From positions 1 to 29,392 of the forward strand of contig CAZLIC010000053.1 in NCBI GenBank assembly GCA_964559535.1: a stretch of 29,392 bases of DNA. Direction: 5' to 3'. Every line of letters starts with the position of its first letter. The stretch's first letter is position 1. This DNA comes from CAZLIC01 sp964559535 (GTDB taxonomy: Bacteria > Pseudomonadota > Alphaproteobacteria > Rhodobacterales > Rhodobacteraceae). The position numbers were made by a program, and so were the translations under genes. Under the pieces are notes generated by a model. It saw only the letters and a list, made by a program, of their open reading frames with translations. It did no database searches and was not told the DNA's origin. Positions 9,320 through 17,254 of this stretch are shown piece after piece.

Positions 9320-10299
9320 TGGCGCGGCACCCGGAACGGCCGGTCGCCGTCAGCTGCGGCGAACCGGCAGGCATTTCCCCCGAGGTGATCGTGAAGGCGC
9401 GGGCGGCGCTGGGCGATGCCGTGCCGCTGGTCTGGATCGGCGACCCCCGCCACCTGCCTGCGGGGGCGGCCTTCCGCGAAGTGGCATCGGCGGGTGACGC
9501 CATGGCGGTGCCCGCCAGCCATCTGCCCGTCCTGCCGCTGGACATGGGCGCGGCCCCTGTCCCCGGTCGCCCTGACCCGGCGCAGGCGGCTGGCGTGGTT
9601 GCCGCGGTGGAAACCGCGGTGCGGCTGGCGATGACCGGCGAAGCCGCGGCCATCTGCACGCTGCCCATCCACAAGAAGGCGCTGGTGGACGGCGCGGGCT
9701 TTGCCTTTCCCGGCCATACCGAGTTTCTGGCGGCGCTGGCCGGGGTGGACCGCGTGGTGATGATGCTGGCCTGCGAAGGGCTGCGCGTGGTGCCCGCCAC
9801 CATCCACATTCCCTTGTCACGGGTGCCTACCGCGCTGACCCCCGCCCTGCTGGAGGAAACGCTGCGCATCACCCATGCCGGGCTGGTGCGCGATTTCGGC
9901 ATTGCCGCCCCGCGCATTGCCGTGGCGGGCCTGAACCCCCATGCGGGCGAAGGTGGCACCATGGGCGATGACGAGGCGCGGGTGATCGTGCCGGTTCTGG
10001 ACCGCCTGCGCGCTGAGGGCATGCTCCTGCAAGGCCCCCTGCCCGCCGACACCTTGTTCCACCCTGCCGCCCGCGCGCGATACGATGCGGCGGTGTGCAT
10101 GTACCACGACCAGGCGCTGATCCCGATCAAGACCATCGATTTCGCGGGCGGCGTGAACGTGACCCTGGGTCTGCCGTTCATCCGCACCTCACCCGACCAC
10201 GGCACCGCCTTCGACATTGCCGGTCAGGGCGTGGCCGATCCCACATCTACCATCGCCGCCTTGCGGCTGGCGGTCAGGCTGGCGGCAACGCGGGGATGA
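9319..10299 (+). CDS. pdxA: 4-hydroxythreonine-4-phosphate dehydrogenase
   Basis: NAD-dependent enzyme of the deoxyxylulose-5-phosphate-dependent pyridoxal phosphate pathway. It oxidises 4-phosphohydroxy-L-threonine and works with PdxJ. 326 residues. The N-terminus VSCGEPAGISPEV is the nucleotide/substrate-binding start of the family. The substrate-binding H133-T134 pair sits in PGHTE, and the metal-binding histidines are H163 (TIHIPL), H208 (GLNPHAGE) and H263 (YHDQ). These correspond to the E. coli PdxA metal site. The start is the TGATG overlap with surA and the stop overlaps rsmA in ATGA. The surA-pdxA-rsmA order is the same as in enterobacteria. Confidence 0.95.
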   Translation: MARHPERPVAVSCGEPAGISPEVIVKARAALGDAVPLVWIGDPRHLPAGAAFREVASAGDAMAVPASHLPVLPLDMGAAPVPGRPDPAQAAGVVAAVETAVRLAMTGEAAAICTLPIHKKALVDGAGFAFPGHTEFLAALAGVDRVVMMLACEGLRVVPATIHIPLSRVPTALTPALLEETLRITHAGLVRDFGIAAPRIAVAGLNPHAGEGGTMGDDEARVIVPVLDRLRAEGMLLQGPLPADTLFHPAARARYDAAVCMYHDQALIPIKTIDFAGGVNVTLGLPFIRTSPDHGTAFDIAGQGVADPTSTIAALRLAVRLAATRG

Positions 10300-11129
10300 C
10301 GCTGGATGGCCTGCCGCCCCTGCGCGAGGTGATCGCGGAACACGGCCTGACGGCGCGCAAGGCGCTGGGCCAGAACTTCCTGATGGACCTGAACCTGACG
10401 GCCAAGATCGCACGGTCGGCGAGCGATCTGGCCAACTGCGACGTGCTGGAGGTCGGCCCCGGCCCCGGCGGGTTGACACGCGCCCTGCTGGCCGAAGGCG
10501 CACGGCGCGTGCTGGCGGTGGAAAAGGATGACCGCTGCCTGCCGGTGCTGGATGCCATCGCCGCGCATTACCCCGGCCGGCTGACCGTCATCAACGACGA
10601 CGCGCTGAAGGTCGACACCGCCGCCCTGCTGGCGCCGCCGGTGCGGGTGGTGGCGAACCTGCCCTACAACGTGGGCACCGAACTGCTGGTGCGCTGGCTG
10701 ACCCCGCCGGTGTGGCCGCCGTTCTGGACCTCGCTGACCTTGATGTTCCAGCGCGAGGTGGCCGACCGCATTGTGGCCAAACCGGGGACCGAGGCCTATG
10801 GTCGGCTGGCCATCCTGGCGCAATGGCGCGCCGACGCCCGCATCGTGATGACCCTGCCCCCCACCGCCTTTACCCCCGCCCCCAAGGTGCATTCCGCCGT
10901 GGTGCACCTGACCGCCCTGACCGAACCGCGCTATCCCGCCGACCCCGCCATGCTGGAACGCGTGACCCGGGCCGCCTTTGGCCAGCGGCGCAAGATGCTG
11001 CGTTCGGCGCTGAAGGGGCTGCACCCGGATATCGAGACGGTGCTGCGCGACACCGGCATCGACCCCACGGCCCGGGCCGAAACCCTGCCCTTGCAGGCAT
11101 TTTGCGCTCTGGCCCGTGCGCTGACGTGA
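10296..11129 (+). CDS. rsmA: 16S rRNA (adenine1518-N6/adenine1519-N6)-dimethyltransferase
   Basis: KsgA/RsmA dimethylates two adjacent adenosines in the 3' terminal helix of 16S rRNA late in 30S assembly. 277 residues. ARKALGQNFLMD at about 20-31 is the family N-terminal signature. The SAM-binding motif is LEVGPGPGGLT (51-61), and the catalytic motif IV is NLPYN (121-125). The C-terminal domain ends with a PLQAFCALARAL helix. It overlaps pdxA in ATGA and appears to be the last gene of the operon; the next start is 60 bases downstream and has its own ribosome binding site. Confidence 0.95.
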   Translation: MTLDGLPPLREVIAEHGLTARKALGQNFLMDLNLTAKIARSASDLANCDVLEVGPGPGGLTRALLAEGARRVLAVEKDDRCLPVLDAIAAHYPGRLTVINDDALKVDTAALLAPPVRVVANLPYNVGTELLVRWLTPPVWPPFWTSLTLMFQREVADRIVAKPGTEAYGRLAILAQWRADARIVMTLPPTAFTPAPKVHSAVVHLTALTEPRYPADPAMLERVTRAAFGQRRKMLRSALKGLHPDIETVLRDTGIDPTARAETLPLQAFCALARALT

Positions 11130-11188
11130 CAGACCCGATTTGCACGTGCTAGCGTCGCAGGATCGCATTCATTGAAAGGAAATACACG

Positions 11189-12331
11189 ATGCCCTTCACC
11201 ATTGCCTCCACCTCGTCCACGCAGGAAGACCTTTCCGCCACCGAAGACCTGGGCGTTGTCACCACGAACGGGTCCATCGTGCAGACCGCGATCTGCGTCC
11301 TGATGTCGGGCGAACGGGCGCGGCTCCTCAACAACGGCTTCATCGCTTCGGGCAACATCGCTGTTTCAGCGTCGAACGACGTGCAGATCGTGAACCTTGG
11401 CAGCATTGTCGGCGAACTCAACGCCATCTCGATGAACGTCGGCAGCGTGATCGACACCACGTCGACCATCACCAACAGCGGCGAAATCATCGCCTATGAC
11501 GGCTCCGGCATCACCTCGTTCGACTCGGGCATCCGCATCATCAACAGCGGCCTGATCAGCGGAAGCGCCGTCGCAGTCAGTATGGGCTCTTCCGGCAGCA
11601 CCCTTGCCAGCTTCCTGTCGAACACCGGCACCATCGCCGTTGGCAGCGGCACCGGAAACGCAGTCTCGATCTTCGGCACTGCCGTGATCGTCAACAGCGG
11701 ACTGATCGCCGGCAACGTCAGCATGGGCAGCGGGAACGATACGCTGGACAACCGGCTGGGCGAGATCACCGGCACCGTGGCAATGGGCAACGGCGCGAAC
11801 CAGTTCCGCGGCGGTGCGACGGACGAAGAGGTGTCGGCGGGCGGCGGCGCCGACACGCTGCGCGGTGGCGACGGCGACGACAGCCTGACCGGGTCCAGCG
11901 GCAACGACCTGCTGGTAGGGGGCGACGGTGACGATGTGCTGACCGGCGGGCTGAACGACGACACCTTGCGCGGCGGCAACGGCGACGACACGCTGTTCGG
12001 CGGCGAGACGGTGGACGTGATGTCGGGCGGGCGCGGCAGCGACACCTTTGTCTTCCTGGCCGTCTCGGAAAGCGACACCCTGCAGATCCCCGACCTGATC
12101 GAGGGTTTCAGCAAGAAAGAGGACGTGATCGACCTGTCGGCGCTGACGGCCACACCTTTTGTCTTTGCGGGCAACGGGCCGCTGGCAGGGGGCGGTGCGC
12201 CGTCGGTGGGGTATGTGCGCAACGGCGGTGTCCTGACCGTCTCGGCCGACACCGACGGCGACGGCGATGGCGATCTGGTGTTCAGCCTGACCGGCACCTC
12301 ATCGCTGTCGGAAAGCAACTTTCTGCTCTGA
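11189..12331 (+). CDS. RTX-type secreted calcium-binding protein with N-terminal NSG-type repeats
   Basis: 380 residues without a Sec signal peptide. Residues 226-288 form seven consecutive RTX nonapeptides (for example GGDGDDSLT, GGDGDDVLT, GGNGDDTLF, GGRGSDTFV), which bind calcium in a beta-roll. After them comes the DLIEGFSKKEDVIDLS segment, seen before the C-terminal secretion signal of type I secreted proteins. The chain ends in a hydrophobic LSESNFLL. The N-terminal half has about six imperfect repeats of I(V/I/T)N(S/L)G(L/S/E)I type at residues 47, 67, 94, 118, 143 and 168, which suggests a beta-solenoid. No ABC exporter gene is nearby. A GAAAGGA ribosome binding site precedes the ATG. 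Secretion and calcium binding are inferred from the repeats; the role is unknown. Confidence 0.85.
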   Translation: MPFTIASTSSTQEDLSATEDLGVVTTNGSIVQTAICVLMSGERARLLNNGFIASGNIAVSASNDVQIVNLGSIVGELNAISMNVGSVIDTTSTITNSGEIIAYDGSGITSFDSGIRIINSGLISGSAVAVSMGSSGSTLASFLSNTGTIAVGSGTGNAVSIFGTAVIVNSGLIAGNVSMGSGNDTLDNRLGEITGTVAMGNGANQFRGGATDEEVSAGGGADTLRGGDGDDSLTGSSGNDLLVGGDGDDVLTGGLNDDTLRGGNGDDTLFGGETVDVMSGGRGSDTFVFLAVSESDTLQIPDLIEGFSKKEDVIDLSALTATPFVFAGNGPLAGGGAPSVGYVRNGGVLTVSADTDGDGDGDLVFSLTGTSSLSESNFLL

Positions 12332-12406
12332 CCTGCCGGCGGGGGCACGGTCACGCTGCCCGCACCGCCTGAGGCAGCCGGCTTCCTGGCACCGCGGCAC
12401 GAAAGA

Positions 12407-12427
12407 GGCCCCGCCCTTGGCGGGGCC
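12407..12427 (-). terminator. Intrinsic terminator for the DUF4167 gene
   Basis: A perfect 9-bp stem GGCCCCGCC / GGCGGGGCC with a 3-base loop. Read on the minus strand, the stem is followed by TCTTTC. It lies about 25 bases beyond the minus-strand stop at 12453, in the gap that also ends the plus-strand RTX gene (stop 12331), so it may stop transcripts from both sides. Confidence 0.7.
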
Positions 12428-12452
12428 CATGGGCAAGGCGGCACCTCACCTG

Positions 12453-13526
12453 CTACTCGGCGGCTTCCTTGGGCTCGCCGCCGTCGGTGGTCGGCGCCTC
12501 CTTGGGCTTGCGCGGCGCGCGCGGCTTGCGGGCGGGCTTCGGCGCGGCAGCTTCGGCAACTGGCCCGCCAGAGACAACCGTGGCGGCCGACGGCTCGGCG
12601 GCCGGAGCGGCAGCCGGTTCCATCGCGGGGGCAGGCGCGGCGGCAGGGACGGCAACAACCGGCACGACAACCGCCGGGGCCATCGCCTCCGGCGTCTCCA
12701 CCAGACCGGTATCCTCGTCGCCGCCCAGGTCGATCACCGCGGCCGGACCTTGCACCACGGGCGCGTCGCGCCGCGGCTGGTCGCGCTGGTCGGGGCGGTT
12801 GCCGTCGCGGCGGTCATTGCGGAAATCGGGGCGCTGGTCGCGCCGGTCGCGGTTGTCCTGCCGCGGTTCGCGGTTGTCCTGCCGGGGCTGGTCACCGCGG
12901 GGCTGGTCGCCGCGGGGCTGATCGGGGCGGCGGTCTCCACGATTGTCGTCGCGCCGGGTGTCCTGCCGCTGGTCACGGTTGTCGGGACGCTGGTCACGGT
13001 CATCGCGGCGGGGCTGGTCGCGATTGTCCTGCCGTTGCTGGTCGCGATTGTCTTGCCGCGGCTGGTCGCGATTGTCCTGCCGCGGCTGGTCGCGGTCGTC
13101 GCGGCGGGCCTCGCGGAACTCGCCGCGGTCATCGCGCCGGGGCTGTTCGTCGCGCGGATCGTCGCGGAAATCGCGCGGCTGGCCGTTGCCGCCGTAGCCG
13201 CCCTGCTGGCCCCAGCCGTTGCCATCCTGCCGCGGCTGGCCACCGCCGTCAAAGCGGCGTCCATCCTGTTCGGCTGCCATCTCGCGCTGCGCCTCGCCCA
13301 GCAGGCGGGTGTAGTGCTCGGCGTGCTGCAGGAAATTCTCGGCCGCCACCCGGTCATTCGAGAGCTGCGCATCGCGGGCCAGAATCAGGTACTTCTCGAT
13401 GATCTGCTGCGGCGTGCCGCGCACCTTGCCTTCGGGACCCGAGGAATCGAAGACGCGGTTGATGATGTTGCCGAGTGTGCGCGGGCGGTTCGCCTTGCTG
13501 CGCGAGCGGGACTTGGAAGAGCGCAT
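12453..13526 (-). CDS. DUF4167 domain protein with long Arg/Asp/Gln-rich disordered region
   Basis: 357 residues. The N-terminal ~75 residues (MRSSKSRSRSKANRPRTLGN, then NRVFDSSGPEGKVRGTPQQI and the EKY...AENFLQHAEHYTRL helix pair) are the DUF4167 domain, common in alphaproteobacteria. Then comes a very polar, repetitive stretch (about residues 85-250) rich in RDQPRQDN and RGDQPRGD units. An Ala/Pro/Val segment follows, with a basic tail (KPARKPRAPRKPKEAP). The composition suggests RNA binding, but this is inference only. The start at 13526 is chosen from the domain boundary and an AAGGA ribosome binding site 6 bases upstream. It lies downstream of prfA-prmC, and this order is conserved in related bacteria as far as I recall. 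Confidence 0.88.
   Translation of the reverse strand: MRSSKSRSRSKANRPRTLGNIINRVFDSSGPEGKVRGTPQQIIEKYLILARDAQLSNDRVAAENFLQHAEHYTRLLGEAQREMAAEQDGRRFDGGGQPRQDGNGWGQQGGYGGNGQPRDFRDDPRDEQPRRDDRGEFREARRDDRDQPRQDNRDQPRQDNRDQQRQDNRDQPRRDDRDQRPDNRDQRQDTRRDDNRGDRRPDQPRGDQPRGDQPRQDNREPRQDNRDRRDQRPDFRNDRRDGNRPDQRDQPRRDAPVVQGPAAVIDLGGDEDTGLVETPEAMAPAVVVPVVAVPAAAPAPAMEPAAAPAAEPSAATVVSGGPVAEAAAPKPARKPRAPRKPKEAPTTDGGEPKEAAE
12990..13109 (-). repeat. 24-bp tandem repeat inside the DUF4167 coding sequence
   Basis: Five copies of a 24-base unit beginning CTGGTCGCGATTGTC (plus strand) start at 12990, 13014, 13038, 13062 and 13086. On the coding (minus) strand each unit encodes about eight residues of the RDQPRQDN type. 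Shorter degenerate copies continue on both sides (about 12840-12980). The period is a multiple of three, so copy-number changes would not shift the frame. Confidence 0.8.
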
Positions 13527-13762
13527 TGTATCCTTTGGTCCTGATGACCGTTGGGGCCAGACGTCTGCCGGGGAGCGGTCGGGTTTCGCCGACCAGGGCA
13601 GCGTGTTCGTGACAGGCATTCCCGCGGGGCGCCCGCCCTGCCCGACCGAAATCCGGGGGACAGCGCCATCCGCTGTGCGGCAGTAAGCACGCGTGGCCCA
13701 GCAAGGCAAGGGGGTTCGTGCCAAAATCGACAGGGCGGGCACGTTTCGGCATGGCCCGCCGG
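13527..13762. other. Gap between prmC stop and DUF4167 start
   Basis: A 236-base stretch between the prmC stop (13763) and the DUF4167 start (13526), both on the minus strand. I see no credible coding sequence or RNA gene. It probably carries a promoter for the DUF4167 gene, but no box could be assigned with confidence. Confidence 0.4.
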
Positions 13763-14623
13763 TCAGACGGCACCGCAGCTTTCGCCGTCGCCGGGCATCA
13801 CCGCGGCCACCACGCGGTCGCGCCCGTCCATGTCGGGCAGGATGCGGATGTCGGCCATCCCCTGCGCCGCCAGCAGCGCCGCAACCGCCGCGCCCTGCGA
13901 CGGCCCGATCTCCAGCAACAGCCGTCCGCCCGCCATCAGCCGCGCCGGGGCACCCTGCGCGATGTTGCGGTAGGCGTCCAGCCCGTCGCCTCCGGGGGTC
14001 AGGGCCAGATACGGCTCCCAGTCGCGCACCTCGGGGGCCAGATGCGGCATCTCGTCGGCGGCGATGTAGGGGGGGTTCGACACGATCAGGTCGAAGCGGT
14101 CGGTCACCCCCGCGAACCAGTCCGCCTGGCGGAACCGCGCCCGGCCCGCCAGCTCCAGCGTCACCGCATTGCCCCGCGCCACTTCCAGCGCCGCCGCCGA
14201 CATGTCGGTGCCCACCCCCTGCGCAACCGGCATCCCCTTCAGGCAGGACAAGAGGATCGCCCCTGTGCCGGTGCCAAGGTCCAGCATCCGCCAGAACGGC
14301 CGCTGCAGCGCCTCGGCCACCAGGATTTCCGTTTCGGGCCGGGGGTCCAGCGTGTCGGGCGTCACGCGGAACGGCAGGCCCCAGAACAGCCGCCGCCCGG
14401 TGATCTGCGCCACCGGCCGGCGCGCCGCGCGGGCGGCGACCATGGCGTCGAACCGTTCCGCGACCTCATCGGGCATCGGATCGGGCAACACCATCAGCAG
14501 GCGGCCGGGATCGACATCCAGCGCATGGGCCAGCAGCACCCGCGCATCGCCCGCCGCCCCCTCGACCCCCGCCGCCCGCAAACGGGCCACGGCAGCGGCC
14601 AGCACCTGCCCGCCCGTGGTCAC
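13763..14623 (-). CDS. prmC: Peptide chain release factor N5-glutamine methyltransferase
   Basis: PrmC (HemK) methylates the glutamine of the GGQ motif in release factors, its substrate here being the product of the adjacent prfA. About 286 residues. It has an N-terminal helical domain (1-75), the SAM-binding motif LDLGTGTGAI (115-124) and the catalytic NPPY motif (183-186). The start is assigned to GTG 14623 because VTTGGQVLAAAVARLRAAGV fits the family N-terminus. An AAGGA ribosome binding site lies 8 bases upstream, within a hairpin arm. An open frame continues to an ATG at 14722 inside prfA, but that extension runs through AT-rich hairpins and is unlike the family. It lies 61 bases after prfA. 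Confidence 0.9.
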   Translation of the reverse strand: MTTGGQVLAAAVARLRAAGVEGAAGDARVLLAHALDVDPGRLLMVLPDPMPDEVAERFDAMVAARAARRPVAQITGRRLFWGLPFRVTPDTLDPRPETEILVAEALQRPFWRMLDLGTGTGAILLSCLKGMPVAQGVGTDMSAAALEVARGNAVTLELAGRARFRQADWFAGVTDRFDLIVSNPPYIAADEMPHLAPEVRDWEPYLALTPGGDGLDAYRNIAQGAPARLMAGGRLLLEIGPSQGAAVAALLAAQGMADIRILPDMDGRDRVVAAVMPGDGESCGAV

Positions 14624-14625
14624 GC

Positions 14626-14676
14626 GCAAATTCCTTGAAGAAAGGAATTTGCAAATTTCTTTCTGCAAGAAATTTG
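14626..14676 (-). promoter_or_regulatory. Two abutting perfect hairpins in the prfA-prmC intercistronic region
   Basis: Arms 14626-14636 and 14642-14652 (GCAAATTCCTT / AAGGAATTTGC, 11 bp, 5-base loop) and arms 14652-14661 and 14667-14676 (CAAATTTCTT / AAGAAATTTG, 10 bp, 5-base loop) share one base. The stretch is strikingly AT-rich for this window. In the minus-strand message the AAGGA Shine-Dalgarno of prmC lies in the 3' arm of the first hairpin, two bases from the GTG start. It could control prmC translation, or be a copy of an intergenic repeat family. Structure seen; function inferred. Confidence 0.7.
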
Positions 14677-14684
14677 GTGGCGCC

Positions 14685-15740
<1,056 letters not shown>

Positions 15741-15777
15741 GCGGGCGGGATATGCGGGAACGTCTGCCGCGGCAAGG

Positions 15778-16197
15778 TCAGGACCGCAGCCGCGCCAGCC
15801 AGTCCTTCACCCGTGCCGCGTTCACCCCCAGGTCGGAGATGCCGAACCGCGACCTTGCGTGGATCAGCAGCGTGGTGCTCGGCCCGTCGGGCACCGCCGC
15901 GGCAGTGGTGAAGTCGGGAAATCCCCAAAGCGCCGAGCGGGTGATCCAGGTGATGCGGCCCGCTTCCGGGTTGCCTGCGATGCGTTGCGTGCGGGGGGAG
16001 GCCATTGCCACGGCGTCGAGTGCCGCCAGCGCATCGGCGGGAGACCCCGCGAAATTCGCCTTGGTGACGTGGCTGTTCGGGCCCACCGCACCCAAGGCCG
16101 GGTCGGTGTGCCAGCGGGCCGGGTCGGTTGGCGCCAGCCGCACCCACAGGGCGCCGGCCAGCGCCACTGCCAGCCCGAGCAGCAGCGCGCGGATCAT
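15778..16197 (-). CDS. DUF1499 domain protein
   Basis: 139 residues with an N-terminal signal peptide or membrane anchor (MIRALLLGLAVALAGALWV). The soluble domain matches DUF1499: NSHVTKANFAG near the start, then WGFPDFTTAAAV, a SRFGISDLGVNAARVKDWL end with the conserved D-x-G-V-N-x-x-R-V pattern. No function is established for the family. The ATG overlaps the stop of the upstream agmatinase-like gene (ATGA on the minus strand), so the two are probably co-translated, although no functional link is known. Confidence 0.85.
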   Translation of the reverse strand: MIRALLLGLAVALAGALWVRLAPTDPARWHTDPALGAVGPNSHVTKANFAGSPADALAALDAVAMASPRTQRIAGNPEAGRITWITRSALWGFPDFTTAAAVPDGPSTTLLIHARSRFGISDLGVNAARVKDWLARLRS

Positions 16198-17159
16198 CGC
16201 CGCGCCTTCGCCCAGTGGAAGAGGCAGATCAGGTCATAGGCCACATGCGCCCCGGCAATCGCCGTGGCGCCGGAAGTGTCGTACTGCGGTGCGACCTCGA
16301 CGACATCGCCCCCCACCATGTTGATCCCGGCCAGATCGCGCAGCATGGCCTCAGCCTGCCACGACGCCAGCCCGCCCCAGACCGGCGTGCCGGTGCCGGG
16401 CGCAAAGGCCGGGTCCAGCGCGTCGATGTCGAAGGTGACATAGACGGGGCGATCGCCCACCACCTGTTTCGCGCGCGAAACCACGGCGTCCACGCCAATC
16501 TCGTGCGCCTGCCGCGCGGTGATGACGTTGACGCCCAGGTAGTCCTCGGTGGTGGTGCGGATGCCGATCTGGATGCTGCTGTGCGGGTCCACCAGCCCGG
16601 CCTTGACCGACTTGTAGAACATCGTGCCGTGGTCGATGCGGGTGGGGTTGTCATCCGGCCAAAGGTCGGAATGCGCGTCGAAGTGGATCAGCGACAGCGG
16701 GCCGAACTTGGCCGCATAGGCGCGCAGGATGGGATAGGTGATGAAGTGGTCGCCGCCCAGCGTGACGGTGCCTGCCCCTGCCGCCAGGATGCCCGCGATG
16801 TGGTCGGTCAGCCGCCCCGGGAAGTCCTGCACCGCGGCATAGTCGAAGGCGACATCGCCGTAGTCGATGATGCTCAGGTCTTCCAGAGGGCTGGTGGGCC
16901 AGCCGTGCGGCGGGTCATAGGGCATGAGCGCCGATGCCTCGCGGATGGCCCTTGGCCCGAAGCGGGTGCCGGACCGGTGGCTGACGGCCTGGTCGAAGGG
17001 CACGCCGGTGATGGCCAGATCGACCCCGGCCAGGTCCTTCGTGTAGGTGCGGCGCAGGAAGGACGTGGCGCCGCCGAAGGCATTTTCAAAGGCATAGCCG
17101 CGACGTTCGGTGCGGGTGAAGGCGGTGTCGACTTCGGTCTTGGCGTCTTCGAGGGCCAT
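16194..17159 (-). CDS. speB: Agmatinase-like ureohydrolase
   Basis: Arginase/agmatinase-superfamily enzyme, 321 residues, cytoplasmic. The dinuclear manganese site is complete: H138 in GGDH, D161/H163/D165 in FDAHSD, D244/D246 in DIDALDP. Hydrolysis of agmatine to putrescine and urea is the default reading. Guanidinobutyrase and guanidinopropionase share these motifs and cannot be excluded from sequence alone. An AAGGA ribosome binding site lies 8 bases before the ATG. It follows a class III aminotransferase on the same strand (95 bases apart), which supports a catabolic role for putrescine or a related amine. It overlaps the DUF1499 gene by 4 bases. Confidence 0.85.
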   Translation of the reverse strand: MALEDAKTEVDTAFTRTERRGYAFENAFGGATSFLRRTYTKDLAGVDLAITGVPFDQAVSHRSGTRFGPRAIREASALMPYDPPHGWPTSPLEDLSIIDYGDVAFDYAAVQDFPGRLTDHIAGILAAGAGTVTLGGDHFITYPILRAYAAKFGPLSLIHFDAHSDLWPDDNPTRIDHGTMFYKSVKAGLVDPHSSIQIGIRTTTEDYLGVNVITARQAHEIGVDAVVSRAKQVVGDRPVYVTFDIDALDPAFAPGTGTPVWGGLASWQAEAMLRDLAGINMVGGDVVEVAPQYDTSGATAIAGAHVAYDLICLFHWAKARR

Positions 17160-17254
17160 GATGCGGGTCCTTGCAGGGTCGCGCGTCGTTCTGGCCGGAG
17201 ACGGCGCTGATCCGGGCAGACGGTGGGGTGCCAGCCCCCGACGTACAAGTCAAG

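Noticed and set aside
12800..13200. CRISPR-like periodic repeats
   Set aside because: The units are contiguous 24-mers in a coding frame without unique spacers and without cas genes.
12417..13544. Leu/Val/Ala-rich plus-strand frame that looks like a membrane protein
   Set aside because: It is the reverse reading of Arg/Asp/Gln repeats in the DUF4167 gene; no ribosome binding site or family match. Kept only as a low-interest comment.
13706..13733. Possible sigma-54 promoter upstream of the DUF4167 gene (TGGCAC and TTGCC on the minus strand)
   Set aside because: The GG and GC elements are 13 bases apart instead of the required 10.
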